From: Paraburkholderia aspalathi
GTDB taxonomy: Bacteria > Pseudomonadota > Gammaproteobacteria > Burkholderiales > Burkholderiaceae
NCBI RefSeq assembly: GCF_900116445.1
Contig: NZ_FPBH01000023.1
Coordinates: forward strand, 105,267-169,266
Length of the DNA: 64,000 bases
Reading direction: 5' to 3'
In this document: piece after piece, positions 42,371 through 51,714 of the stretch
Numbering within the stretch: the first letter of the stretch is position 1
Layout of the letters: each line of letters opens with the position of its first letter
Notes under the pieces: generated by a model
Databases searched by the model: none
Seen by the model: the letters and a program-made list of their open reading frames with translations, nothing else
Told to the model about the DNA's origin: nothing
Program-made: the position numbers and the translations under genes

Positions 42371-43786
42371 TCAGCTGGTGCCGCTCGCCGCCGCTTCATT
42401 CGGCTCGCAGTCTTCCAACGCTTGCAGAAACGTCGAACTCCACCAGTGCACATCGAACTTGCGGATGCGGTTAAGCAGCGCTTCGTGCCGGTTGATCCGC
42501 TCGTCAAGCGACATGGTTAGCGCCCGTTGAATGGCCTGCGCTGTTCCTTGCGTGTCGTAGGGATTGACCAGCAGCGCTTCCTTCAATTGCTCGGCGGCTC
42601 CGGCAAAACGCGAGAGCACCAGCATGCCCGGGTCCGCAGCGTCCTGTGCGGCGATGAATTCCTTTGCGACCAGATTCATGCCGTCCCGCAACGGTGTGAC
42701 GAGCGCCACTCGACTCGCGCGAAAAAGACCTGGCAGCCGCTTACGGGCCACGTTCCGATGAATGTAGCGCACCGGCATCCAGTCCAGTTCACCAAAGTCG
42801 CCATTGATCGCGCCGCACAGGCTATCCATCTGACGCCGCAGATTGTCGTAGGCACCGACGTCCTCGCGGCTAGGGGACGCGATCTGGATCAGCGTCGCGC
42901 TATCGCGGTTTTCCGGGTAGTAGGTCAGCAGTTCGCGGAACGCATGCACGCGTTGCGGCAGCCCCTTTGAATAGTCCAGCCGGTCGACGCCTACCAGCAA
43001 ACGCCGCCGCGAATACTCGTCGCGCATCCGGACGAACATGTCGCGCCCTTCCTTCGAATCGGCAAGACGCTTGAAATCGTCGACGTCGATACCGATCGGA
43101 TAGGCGCCGACCCGCAGCGTTCGATTGAATGCTCGAAGGCGATCTGGACTCAAGCGTTCCGCGTGCGCTTCCGATTCGACGTAGTGAGAAAAATGCGTCA
43201 GGTCGGCTTCGCTCTGGAAGCCCACCAGATCGTATGCGAAGAGTGAACGCATCAGCCATTCGTGTTCCGGAATCGCGGCCATGATCAGCGGCGGCGGCAT
43301 CGGAATATGCAGGAAGAAGCCAATGCGGTTGGTGCATCCCATGGCGCGCAACTCGGCCGCGAGCGGGATCAACTGGTAATCGTGAACCCAGATGAGGTCG
43401 TCCGGTTTGAGGAGCGGCAGCAGCTTCTGCGCGAATAACTGGTTGACCCTGCGATAGCCCGCGGCGAATCGCGTGTCGAAATTGGCCAGGTCCAGCCGGT
43501 AGTGGAATACCGGCCACAAGACATCGTTGGAGTAACCGAGGTAATACGTGTCGTGATCCTCGCGGCTCAGATCGAGCGTCGCGAGCGTGACGTTGCCGGC
43601 CGTTTGGACATGAACTTCCCCCTGGCCGGATTGCGTGCCATCCGCGGCTTCGCGGATCTTGCCGCTCCAGCCGAACCAGAGGCCGCCGGTTTGCTGCAGG
43701 CTTTCTCGTACAGCGACGGCGAGTCCGCCGGCTGCAGGCTTGCGAGGATCGGCAGTGCGATTTGAAACGACGACGAGACGACTCAT
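42371..43786 (-). CDS. otsA: Trehalose-6-phosphate synthase
   Basis: A 471-residue GT20 enzyme: VVSNRTADPRKPAAGGLAVA, WSGKIREAADG, WVHDYQLIPLAAELRAMG, GFFLHIPMPPPLIMAAIPEH, VDRLDYSKGLPQRVHAF and FAGAAEQLKEALLVNPYDTQ. It makes trehalose 6-phosphate from UDP-glucose and glucose 6-phosphate. The start at 43786 (MSRLVVVSNR) has AAGGACC upstream. No otsB phosphatase lies in the window. Confidence 0.93.
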   Translation of the reverse strand: MSRLVVVSNRTADPRKPAAGGLAVAVRESLQQTGGLWFGWSGKIREAADGTQSGQGEVHVQTAGNVTLATLDLSREDHDTYYLGYSNDVLWPVFHYRLDLANFDTRFAAGYRRVNQLFAQKLLPLLKPDDLIWVHDYQLIPLAAELRAMGCTNRIGFFLHIPMPPPLIMAAIPEHEWLMRSLFAYDLVGFQSEADLTHFSHYVESEAHAERLSPDRLRAFNRTLRVGAYPIGIDVDDFKRLADSKEGRDMFVRMRDEYSRRRLLVGVDRLDYSKGLPQRVHAFRELLTYYPENRDSATLIQIASPSREDVGAYDNLRRQMDSLCGAINGDFGELDWMPVRYIHRNVARKRLPGLFRASRVALVTPLRDGMNLVAKEFIAAQDAADPGMLVLSRFAGAAEQLKEALLVNPYDTQGTAQAIQRALTMSLDERINRHEALLNRIRKFDVHWWSSTFLQALEDCEPNEAAASGTS

Positions 43787-44126
43787 GAGGTCCTTGTGTT
43801 GTTGCGTACACATACGGTATCCGGCGCGGTCGGCTGTGCCGGACAAGGATCACTTCCTGATTGACGCAGTTTACTATGTCCTCAGCACATGCTTACGACT
43901 GCGCTTCGCCGGCACGCTTCGCTCCTACCGCCACGCGTGTGCGTGGGCCTGTGCAAGTTAACGATTTCTTCATATTGCCTCGATAGTGATTTCTGCAGTC
44001 CGACCGCAACATGAGGCAAGCGCTACGAACGAGAGGCCGCATGCGAAGTCGTTCGAAACGCCATTGCGGCCAACCGTCTGTTCGTGTGTTGACCGTGTCC
44101 GCATTACCTTGCTGGAGTCAGTCAAC

Positions 44127-44378
44127 ATGAAAACACTTCGACTCGTGGCGATATGCGCCGCCTCCCTCTCTCTTGGACAAGTGTGGGCGCAAGACAACCC
44201 GGTGCAGTCTGCAACACCACCTGCCGCTCAGGACGTCGGCGGCACAGTCAGCGCGTCGACGGGCGAATCAGGATCCACAGCGACGCTCTCGCGGCAACAG
44301 GTTTACCAGGATCTCATTCGTGCACAGCAAAGCGGAGAACAAAGCCGCTTGCGGAGCGAGTTCTACCGCGGCAAATGA
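44127..44378 (+). CDS. DUF4148-like small exported protein
   Basis: An 83-residue exported protein: signal peptide MKTLRLVAICAASLSLGQVW AQD and C-terminal LSRQQVYQDLIRAQQSGEQS RLRS, a variant of the DUF4148 repeat abundant in Burkholderia. The function is unknown, presumably periplasmic and stress-related. The ATG has TGGAG upstream. Confidence 0.65.
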   Translation: MKTLRLVAICAASLSLGQVWAQDNPVQSATPPAAQDVGGTVSASTGESGSTATLSRQQVYQDLIRAQQSGEQSRLRSEFYRGK

Positions 44379-44524
44379 CGAACCAGCACCCTGCGTCCCA
44401 GGTGGGCCTTCACGTCGACGGAGCGTAATACACGCAACGTATGAAGGTGCGTGTGGAGGCTCAACGGGACCCAGACGACAAACCACATGCATTGATTACT
44501 TCCGGCCTTGCGACGACCACCCGA

Positions 44525-46285
44525 TCAGTAACCAACTTGCTTTTCGACTTTCCGGAACCGTCCTGTCGACCGATAGTGTTGGAACCATGGGTTAGTGCGC
44601 AGTTCACATAAACGTGGCGAGCGCTCGGCAACCGCGACCTCGAGCCAGTGAAACATCTCGTCTGCTTGTGCGAGGCGTGCGTACAATTCCGCAAACAGGA
44701 GCGGCGATGTATAGCGCTTTCGGCTCCTTGTCTGTAGATCCTGCAGATACCACTGCAGAACCTTCTGATAGCCGCCCGAGTCCCAGATCGCTCGAATGGA
44801 CGCAGCCCGGGCAAACTCGTTGCACCGTGTCAATGCATCGACGGTCGCTTCGATCGCCTCTTCGTATAGCCCCTGGACTTCGAATGCAGTAGCCAGCAAC
44901 TGGTAGATCAACGGCGATCTATTCCCGTGCCCGCTGTTGAGATACTCGCGGATCACCTCCTCGTATCTGCCCGACTGTATGAGCCCGAATACGCGCGAAC
45001 CTTCGAATCCCAGTGGGTCCACACTTTCGGCGAGCTCGAACTGCGCTCGTCCCTCCGCTTCTCGCCCGAGCACCAGTAGAAGCCGTCCGTACAGGCGGCT
45101 GGTTTCTGCATGGCTCGGGTTGAGCCGCAATGCCTTCAGAAACTCGGCTTCCGCGCGTTGCCAATCCCAGTCGTAGAAGTAGTGCACACCGGCAAGCGCC
45201 TGGTGAGCCTCTGGAAGACTCGCATCGAGCGCGAGGGCACGAAGTGCCGATTCGCGCGCTTTGGGGTAGCCGTGCGACGGCGCGTAGAACCCATGCGTGG
45301 CGGTCGATCCGAAGATATTCGACAAGCCGACATAGCCGAGCGCGTAAGTCGGGTCGCGATCGACAGCACTTTCGAAGTAGCTCCGCGCGCGAATGAAGTC
45401 CTCGTCATTTAACGCATGATGTGCGGCGAATCCCGCATCGAAATGAACGCGCCGAGTCCAGTAGTATCGGCCACGCAGGTAGGCATCGTGCGCCATCGGA
45501 TCGACCGGCAGACGCCTTGCGAGCATGTGTTGCTGCTGTTGCGCGAGCGCCGGCGAGACTTCTTGAGCAAGGGCGGTTCCGACCTCTTTCTGGATATCCA
45601 GTGCACCGCGTGTCATCGGCTCATGTGCACGGCTCCAGATCTGCACCTGATCGACACAGCGGATCAGATGCGCCAGGATGCGAACCCTTCCTCCGTCCCG
45701 TGTTAGCGAACCTTCGAGCACATAGTCGACTGACAGTTCGTGCGCGATCTCCGCGATGCTCTTATTCACCCGCCGGTAGCGGGCGGCCGTTGTCCTCGCA
45801 ATAACGAGAATCCGCTCGGGATTGAGTACCCCGATGTTCGCGGAGGTCTCGTCCGCAAGCGCGTCGCAGAGACTGTCCTCGCTTGAGTCGCCGGTGTTGT
45901 TTTCGAAGGGCAAAACCAGCACGCGAACCGCTTCCGCGGGAATTTGCAAAGGCTCCTCGGAGAACGTCCTCGTGCCGTTTAGCCGATACCCCTTCCCCTT
46001 GACTGTAGTCAGATGCAATGGGTGGTCGGGATTTTCATCTAGTGCGATCCGGATTTTTCTAATTGCTGTGTTAATGCTGTTGTCCGTTTCGCGGAAAGCG
46101 TTACCGCCCCATAGCGCCCTGACGATGTCTGCGCGCGTTACGAGTTGTCCATCGCGGGACGCCATCAGGATCAGCAACTCCATCGGCAGGCGCTCAAGAG
46201 GAATCTGCTGTCCAGCCCGACGCAATTCGTAGCGCTGGATATCGAGTTCGGTGTCTCCGATCCTGACGAACTCCTGAGGATTCAT
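44525..46285 (-). CDS. OmpR-type winged-helix regulator with TPR domain
   Basis: A 586-residue regulator. The N-terminal ~105 residues are a DNA-binding wing (RAGQQIPLERLPMELLILMA...NSINTAIRKIRIALDENPDH, TTVKGKGYRL). Then an adenylate-cyclase-associated-like region (RVLVLPFENNTGDSSEDSLC, YVLEGSLTRDGGRVRILAHL) and C-terminal TPR-like helices (AEAEFLKALRLNPSHAETS, YEEVIREYLNSG). This is the CadC/ToxR-type architecture without a visible membrane segment. Its start overlaps the MFS gene stop by 4 nt, so it probably controls that transporter. Confidence 0.85.
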   Translation of the reverse strand: MNPQEFVRIGDTELDIQRYELRRAGQQIPLERLPMELLILMASRDGQLVTRADIVRALWGGNAFRETDNSINTAIRKIRIALDENPDHPLHLTTVKGKGYRLNGTRTFSEEPLQIPAEAVRVLVLPFENNTGDSSEDSLCDALADETSANIGVLNPERILVIARTTAARYRRVNKSIAEIAHELSVDYVLEGSLTRDGGRVRILAHLIRCVDQVQIWSRAHEPMTRGALDIQKEVGTALAQEVSPALAQQQQHMLARRLPVDPMAHDAYLRGRYYWTRRVHFDAGFAAHHALNDEDFIRARSYFESAVDRDPTYALGYVGLSNIFGSTATHGFYAPSHGYPKARESALRALALDASLPEAHQALAGVHYFYDWDWQRAEAEFLKALRLNPSHAETSRLYGRLLLVLGREAEGRAQFELAESVDPLGFEGSRVFGLIQSGRYEEVIREYLNSGHGNRSPLIYQLLATAFEVQGLYEEAIEATVDALTRCNEFARAASIRAIWDSGGYQKVLQWYLQDLQTRSRKRYTSPLLFAELYARLAQADEMFHWLEVAVAERSPRLCELRTNPWFQHYRSTGRFRKVEKQVGY

Positions 46286-47571
46286 TTGCGCTCCTGAAAC
46301 AGCGACTCATTGCCCATCTTGACGCTTACAGCCTCCTCGCGGTGACGCTTCATTCGGAACGACGCAACGAATGCGAATGTCGCGCAAAGCACCACGACAA
46401 GCGCAGGTGAAAATGTCCAGTTTGTTGTGGATGCAAGAATGCTTGCGGCGAGCGGCGCTATTGCCATCGGTGCGGCGAGACCGACATTCATGGCGGTGGC
46501 GAGGCCGCTGAATCGCACGTCGACGGGAAACATCTCCGCAATCGCACACGCGTAGGTTCCATTTGCAAACGAAGCGACGACACCGGCCATCAGAAACAGC
46601 AGGGGCAAGCTGACCTGATGCCGGGTCACCGCAACGTAAAAGAAAGGAGCGAACAGCGCCGACAGTACCGCACCCGACATGAAGACATAACGTCGCGACA
46701 GCAGCTCCCCGAAGTAGGCCGTGACGAGGATGCAGCCCGAGATGGCGGTCACATACAGGAACTGAGCGCTCGCAATCTTCCGCGGGTCATAGTGCAGAGT
46801 CTGGAGATAGGTCGGCATGTGCGCCACGAAGAGACCACTGGACGCCCCCACCAGTGACGCCGCAGCAACGCCAGTCAGCACGGACGCGGCATGCTTGCGG
46901 AACAGAACAGCGAGCGGCTCCCGGTGCCGGGCGCTCACTCCCCGCGTATATTCGTCGGTTTCCGCCAACGTACGCCGCACAACGAAACTCAGCAGACCTA
47001 GAAGACCACCAACCAGAAAGCCGATCCGCCATCCGAATGCGCGGACCTGATCCGACGTGAAAATCATCTGCACGCCGAGATTGATACTGATGGCAAGCAT
47101 GAGCGCGATATTGACAGCGAGAAACACCATGCCGCATAAGATTCCGGGTTTCGCGTGCTCTGTTTCAACGGCATAGATAACTGCGCCCGGCAATTCACCG
47201 CCCAGGCACAAACCTTGTGTGATTCGCAGCAGAACCAGGAGCATTGGCGCGGCAACGCCCAGCGATTCGTATGAAGGAAGTATTGCGATGAACAAGGTCG
47301 ACACAGCAGCGACCATTGCCGACGAGGTGAACACAATGCGCCGGCCGTACTTGTAGCCTAGCCGGCCGAGGAAGATGCCGCCCACGAGCCTCGACATGGA
47401 ACCGGCAGCCAGGACCGCGAACGACAGTGTTTCTGCGGGCAGGCCTATTCGTGCCGGGAAGAATTCGCGGCCAATGCTTTGTGCGAAAAATCCATAGACG
47501 GCGTAATCGAATACCTCGAGCGCGCCGCCTGTGCTCGCAACGAAAATCATCCAGCGTTGACGGGGGCTCAA
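46282..47571 (-). CDS. MFS transporter (metabolite:H+ symporter type)
   Basis: A ~429-residue, 12-segment major facilitator: SPRQRWMIFVASTGGALEVF DYAVYGFFAQ, GGIFLGRLGYKYGRRIVF, RITQGLCLGGELPGAVIYAV and FPVDVRFSGLATAMNVG. It belongs to the MHS-type symporters of dicarboxylates or amino acids. The start is uncertain: the frame opens as far as 47715, but that would overlap the zinc-ribbon gene, so a TTG at 47571 (LSPRQRW) is chosen; an ATG at 47550 is also possible. The regulator at 44525 follows with a 4-nt overlap. Confidence 0.8.
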   Translation of the reverse strand: MSPRQRWMIFVASTGGALEVFDYAVYGFFAQSIGREFFPARIGLPAETLSFAVLAAGSMSRLVGGIFLGRLGYKYGRRIVFTSSAMVAAVSTLFIAILPSYESLGVAAPMLLVLLRITQGLCLGGELPGAVIYAVETEHAKPGILCGMVFLAVNIALMLAISINLGVQMIFTSDQVRAFGWRIGFLVGGLLGLLSFVVRRTLAETDEYTRGVSARHREPLAVLFRKHAASVLTGVAAASLVGASSGLFVAHMPTYLQTLHYDPRKIASAQFLYVTAISGCILVTAYFGELLSRRYVFMSGAVLSALFAPFFYVAVTRHQVSLPLLFLMAGVVASFANGTYACAIAEMFPVDVRFSGLATAMNVGLAAPMAIAPLAASILASTTNWTFSPALVVVLCATFAFVASFRMKRHREEAVSVKMGNESLFQERK

Positions 47572-47581
47572 GGAGCAGGTC

Positions 47582-47746
47582 TCAGCTCTTTCTCGACGTC
47601 TTGGCGACAAATGGTGTCGGTACGTGCTGACACGTCTCGCTTCCGCATTTCGGGCATCGCGGATGGGCGACCTCATGTTCCGCGAGATGTTCAGCGTGTT
47701 CGAACAACTCGCCACATTTTTCGCAACGATATTGGTACGTCGGCAT
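47582..47746 (-). CDS. FmdB-type zinc-ribbon protein
   Basis: A 54-residue protein found by direct translation of the minus strand: MPTYQYRCEKCGELFEHAEH, then PRCPKCGSETCQHVPTPFVA. Two CxxC knuckles with the MPTYQYRC start define FmdB-like zinc ribbons. A GGAGAAG site lies 5 nt upstream of the ATG. It leads the operon with the MFS transporter and TPR regulator. The FmdB family is named after a regulator next to formamidase, but its role here is unknown. Confidence 0.8.
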   Translation of the reverse strand: MPTYQYRCEKCGELFEHAEHLAEHEVAHPRCPKCGSETCQHVPTPFVAKTSRKS

Positions 47747-47887
47747 TGCGCTTCTCCAACACGATTCCCAACTGCGTTGACCAGCTACGGCTCGCCAGCG
47801 CTTTCTGGTAGTCTGAAAATTAATTCTAGTGCAGCAAATGCGCAGTCATGCGCCTCATCGCAGCCAGTGCACAGAGCGAGGTTCGAT

Positions 47888-48787
47888 ATGCAAATCCAGC
47901 CCGGCACCCTGTGGCCGGCCATCCTGCGCCAGACTGAGCATGCGCTGCGTTGTGGTGCGCTGCGGCCGATCGAGACCTCTCAGGCGGTGATCGAAGAAGG
48001 TGGCGTACGTTTTCTTATCCGCCAGGTCTCGAGCCTCACTCGCAAGGAGGAGGCCCGACAGGCACCCAAGCTTGACGCCGGTACGTTCAATCCGTTCCTT
48101 CCTTATGACCCGGACCTTTTTGTGGCCGATATCTCGGACACTCACCTTGCCTTGCTCAACAAGTTCAACGTCATCGACCATCATCTTCTGATCGTCACCC
48201 GCAGCTTCAAATCGCAGGAAGCGCTGCTCGACCTGGCGGACTTTGCCGCGTTGGTTGCGTGCATGGCTGAGTACGATGGTCTGGGTTTCTACAACGGCGG
48301 CGTGGAGGCCGGCGCGAGTCAACTCCATAAGCATCTGCAGATCGTGCCGCTGCCGCTTGGAGAGTCAGGTCCGTCGGTCCCTATTGAGTCCGTTCTCGAG
48401 TCCGCGTGCATGGACGATGCGATTGATGGCACGGTACCCGGTCTGCCTTTCAGGCACGCGTTTGCCCATCTGGAGCTGGCGTCGGCTGACCTAAGGCACG
48501 CTGCACAGGCCGCATTCGATTGCTATCACGCGTTGCTCGGAGCGATTGGCCTGCGCGCGATCGAGGTGAATGGCGAGTTGCACACTTCGGCGCCGTACAA
48601 CCTGCTTGTCGCGCCTCGATGGATACTGCTTGTGCCTAGGTCTTCGGAACGTGTCGAGGGAACATCGGTGAATGCGCTGGGGTTCGCGGGCTCGCTCTTC
48701 GTGCGAGACGCGGCACAGATGGACGTCATCAAGAGGCTCGGCCCGATGACCGTGCTGAAGCGAGTCGCGATCCCTGCAGACGAATGA
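47888..48787 (+). CDS. ATP adenylyltransferase (Ap4A phosphorylase) family protein
   Basis: A 299-residue protein: KFNVIDHHLLIVTRSFKSQE, GLGFYNGGVEAGASQLHKHL QIVPLP (HxH motif) and the C-terminal SAPYNLLVAPRWILLVPRSS. These match the two-domain HIT-like Ap4A phosphorylases that cleave diadenosine tetraphosphate to ATP and ADP using phosphate. The ATG at 47888 is preceded by GCGAGGTT. It is divergent from the zinc-ribbon gene. Confidence 0.87.
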   Translation: MQIQPGTLWPAILRQTEHALRCGALRPIETSQAVIEEGGVRFLIRQVSSLTRKEEARQAPKLDAGTFNPFLPYDPDLFVADISDTHLALLNKFNVIDHHLLIVTRSFKSQEALLDLADFAALVACMAEYDGLGFYNGGVEAGASQLHKHLQIVPLPLGESGPSVPIESVLESACMDDAIDGTVPGLPFRHAFAHLELASADLRHAAQAAFDCYHALLGAIGLRAIEVNGELHTSAPYNLLVAPRWILLVPRSSERVEGTSVNALGFAGSLFVRDAAQMDVIKRLGPMTVLKRVAIPADE

Positions 48788-48856
48788 GAACGGGCAGGCG
48801 CGATTTCTCTCGTCACCTAAAATATAGGCATGGTTCTGACCTCAAAGGAGGTTGCC

Positions 48857-49015
48857 ATGACCGAGTCGATGACCAGTTTTGTAGTGGGAATCGTGGTGGT
48901 GCTATGCATCGTGATATTTACCGCGATACGTTACAGGCGGGAGCACAACGACCAACCGGTCGCCCGCTGGCTGCACGCACATCCGATCAAGGACTGGCTG
49001 CACCATAAGCACTGA
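48857..49015 (+). CDS. Small single-span membrane protein
   Basis: A 52-residue protein with one strong membrane helix (FVVGIVVVLCIVIFTAIRYR) and a His-rich cytoplasmic tail (HAHPIKDWLHHKH). AAAGGAGG 8 nt upstream of the ATG at 48857 is an excellent site, so translation is likely. The family is unknown. Confidence 0.6.
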   Translation: MTESMTSFVVGIVVVLCIVIFTAIRYRREHNDQPVARWLHAHPIKDWLHHKH

Positions 49016-49035
49016 ATGGCGCAACGTGACGTCTA

Positions 49036-49509
49036 CTAGATCGCAATCGACGGAATGCTCTTCATGCAGCGGAGGGCAAACATCGAGCGGCTATGGCGAA
49101 TGCCCGCGATTTTATAGAGCTTCTCGCGCAGAAACCGCTCGTAGCCCGCCGTCCCGTCGACTGCGACTTTGACCAGGTAGTCGTAATCGCCTGACACCAG
49201 ATACGCCTCCAGCACTTCGCTCAACGTTGCCAGTTCGGCGCCGAAGCGGGCGAGGGCGTCGTCGTCGTGACGGTCGAGCGTGACTTCGAGCAGCACCACG
49301 TCGGCGAAACCGAGCTTCTGCTGATCGAGCAACGCGACGTAGCCGCGGATGTATCCCTCCGTCTCCAACTGACGCGTGCGATTCCAGCATGCCGTGGTCG
49401 ACATGCCGACCAGCTCGGCGAGTTCGGCGTTGCTCAGGCGCGCGTTCTTCTGCAATTCGCGCATGATCTTCCGATCCTGGTTGTCCAGTGGGCGATTTCT
49501 GGTGGTCAT
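49036..49509 (-). CDS. Lrp/AsnC-family regulator
   Basis: A 157-residue regulator: HTH LDNQDRKIMRELQKNARLSN AELAELVGMSTTACWNRTR, then the RAM effector domain (VVLLEVTLDRHDDDALAR, LEAYLVSGDYDYLVKV). Family members sense amino acids. No neighbour on the same strand; the target is not obvious. Confidence 0.9.
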   Translation of the reverse strand: MTTRNRPLDNQDRKIMRELQKNARLSNAELAELVGMSTTACWNRTRQLETEGYIRGYVALLDQQKLGFADVVLLEVTLDRHDDDALARFGAELATLSEVLEAYLVSGDYDYLVKVAVDGTAGYERFLREKLYKIAGIRHSRSMFALRCMKSIPSIAI

Positions 49510-49686
49510 GGCATTCTCGGAAGTTTATTCGGATAAATGCCATTCTATCGGAAGATTGTCCTTCGCTCGGCCAGTTCAACGAACTGCGTCGAACATGCCG
49601 TGTGTGGGCGATGCACATGAGGCAATGGAAAAACCGGGTCCCACCAAAGGGATTGAAGCCTCAAGTGATAGCGGCGCGCAGTAAAA

Positions 49687-50598
49687 CTAGTCAACCTCGC
49701 GCAGGGCATGGAGATTGTCCAACGCTTCGGCGAGGCACGCGGCAAATGCATGGCAAGTTCCGCTGATCGGATCGGATTCGAGAGATGCTATCCCGGTCTC
49801 GAAGCTGATCGTCGGCACAAATGGCCTCATCACGAACTGTTCCGTGTCGCAGCATTGCGCGATCAACCGGTTGACGATCGCCGCACCGACCCCACGTGCC
49901 GCCATCGCGCACGCCACGCTCACCGAATGCACCTCTGCGACCACATTGGGCGTGACCCGCGCGCTGCGGAACGCTGCGTCCACTTCGTGACGAAGCGCGC
50001 TCTGACGCCATAGCAGCACGAGCGGTACGCCGTCCAGATCGCGCGCGGTGACGGTCGCGTTCCGGGCGAGCGGATGCGAGCGTGGTATCACGCACACCGA
50101 TTCACTGTTGAACCGCCATTTGACTGAAAAGCCGGACAGGCGCGTCGGTAGCCGAACGAACGCCAGATCGACCTCCCGGCTCAGCAATGCGCGTTCTGAA
50201 GCGTCGTAAGTACCCGAAAACACTTCCAATACCGCGTCGCGATGCGTTTCGTAGAAATGCTGCATCACAGCGGGCAGCAGGAACTGGGCAAAGGTATTCG
50301 GAACCATGATGCGCACGAGCTTGCGCTGCGTGCCGGCCAGTCGCAGTTGCTGGGCATGCCGTTCGAGGCACCGCGCCGCTTCGACGATCGTCTCCACTTC
50401 CTGCACCAGCGCGTCGCCCTCACGCGTTGGCGTCAGGCGGCCCTGTTCGCGCACAAACAGGCTCAGGCCGAGATCCTCCTCCAACTGGCTCAGCAGGCGA
50501 CTCACCGCCGACTGCGAGCATCCCAGCCGTTGCGCGGCTGCCGTAGTCGTATGCAGCGTCGAAATCGCCACAAAAGCTTCGAGTTGCTTAAGGTTCAT
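49687..50598 (-). CDS. LysR-family regulator
   Basis: A 303-residue LysR-type regulator: HTH MNLKQLEAFVAISTLHTTTA AAQRLGCSQSAVSRLLSQLE, then the effector-binding domain (RIMVPNTFAQFLLPAVMQHF, VPLVLLWRQSALRHEVDAAF). It is divergent from the oligopeptide ABC operon starting at 50743 and most likely controls it through the palindrome at 50617-50635. Confidence 0.9.
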   Translation of the reverse strand: MNLKQLEAFVAISTLHTTTAAAQRLGCSQSAVSRLLSQLEEDLGLSLFVREQGRLTPTREGDALVQEVETIVEAARCLERHAQQLRLAGTQRKLVRIMVPNTFAQFLLPAVMQHFYETHRDAVLEVFSGTYDASERALLSREVDLAFVRLPTRLSGFSVKWRFNSESVCVIPRSHPLARNATVTARDLDGVPLVLLWRQSALRHEVDAAFRSARVTPNVVAEVHSVSVACAMAARGVGAAIVNRLIAQCCDTEQFVMRPFVPTISFETGIASLESDPISGTCHAFAACLAEALDNLHALREVD

Positions 50599-50616
50599 TT
50601 CAGGTTTTGCATAGGG

Positions 50617-50635
50617 TTATGTTGATTCGACATAA
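50617..50635. promoter_or_regulatory. Candidate LysR-binding palindrome
   Basis: TTATGT-TGATTCG-ACATAA is a perfect 6-bp inverted repeat spaced by 7 nt, placed between the LysR gene and the ABC operon start. It contains the T-n11-A arrangement typical of LysR-type sites. Confidence 0.45.
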
Positions 50636-50742
50636 GGTTGCGGACAGTTTTTTGCCGTCGAATGATCGGGGCGTTGCATGAGCCCGGTGCCGTTTGCGCC
50701 ACCGGACCCCCCGCATTTTCATCATTTGAGGTTTCACACGCA

Positions 50743-51714
50743 ATGATCGCCTTCATCATCCGGCGGCTCATCCAGAGCATCGGCGTGTTGCTGCTCACGT
50801 CCGTGCTCGTCTTCTGCGGCGTGTTCGCCATCGGCGACCCGATCGCGATTCTCGTCCCGGCGGACGCGACCCCGGCCGAAATCGCCCAGGCCGTGCAATC
50901 GCTCGGACTCGACCAGCCGCTCTGGCAACAGTATCTGCATTTCATCGGACGAGCACTGCACGGCGATCTCGGGCGCTCCTTCGTGTTCAACCAGCCATCG
51001 ATCCAGCTGATTCTTGAACGCCTGCCGGCAACGCTGGAACTCGCGCTCGTGGCGCTGGTGCTTGCGCTGATAGTCGGTCTGCCGCTCGGCCTGATCGCTG
51101 GGCTGAAGGCGGGATCGGTGCTCGACCGCACGGTGATGACGGGCTCGATCCTCGGCTTTAGCCTGCCGAACTTCTGGCAAGGCATCATGCTCGTGCTGAT
51201 CTTTTCGGTCACGCTGGGCTGGCTGCCGTCGGCCGGCCGTGGCCAACCCGGCATGCTGTTCGGCATCCACACCAGCCTCGCGACGTGGGACGGCCTGCGG
51301 CATCTGCTGCTGCCCGCGCTCAATCTGTCGCTCTTCAAGATGTCGCTCGTCACGCGCCTCACGCGCGCTGGCGTGCGCGAAACGCTGCCGCTCGACTACG
51401 TGAAATTCGCCAGAGCCAAAGGCCTGCGCGAGCGGCGCGTGATCTTCGTGCATGTCCTGAAGAACATCCTGATTCCCATCGTCACGGTTGTCGGTATGGA
51501 ATTCGGCTCGTTGATCGCATTCGCCACCGTGACGGAGACGATCTTCGCGTGGCCAGGCGTCGGCAAGCTGATCATTGACAGCATCACGAAGCTCGACCGT
51601 CCGGTGATCGTTGCCTATCTGCTGATCGTGGTCGCGATGTTCACGCTACTCAACCTCGCCGTCGACATCATCTATTCGCTGCTCGATCCGCGCGTGCGGC
51701 TGGAGGCGGCATGA
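50743..51714 (+). CDS. Oligopeptide ABC transporter permease (DppB type)
   Basis: A 323-residue permease: MIAFIIRRLIQSIGVLLLTS, GLDQPLWQQYLHFIGRALHG DLGRSFVFNQPS, LPATLELALVALVLALIVGL and RLTRAGVRETLPLDYVKFAR AKG (EAA loop). The start at 50743 gives the canonical N-terminus. It overlaps the next permease gene by 4 nt. Confidence 0.92.
   Translation: MIAFIIRRLIQSIGVLLLTSVLVFCGVFAIGDPIAILVPADATPAEIAQAVQSLGLDQPLWQQYLHFIGRALHGDLGRSFVFNQPSIQLILERLPATLELALVALVLALIVGLPLGLIAGLKAGSVLDRTVMTGSILGFSLPNFWQGIMLVLIFSVTLGWLPSAGRGQPGMLFGIHTSLATWDGLRHLLLPALNLSLFKMSLVTRLTRAGVRETLPLDYVKFARAKGLRERRVIFVHVLKNILIPIVTVVGMEFGSLIAFATVTETIFAWPGVGKLIIDSITKLDRPVIVAYLLIVVAMFTLLNLAVDIIYSLLDPRVRLEAA

Noticed and set aside
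41194..42507. 437-codon minus-strand frame antisense to the hydroxy-acid oxidase
   Set aside because: The opposite strand encodes a full-length conserved flavoprotein; this frame has no domain.
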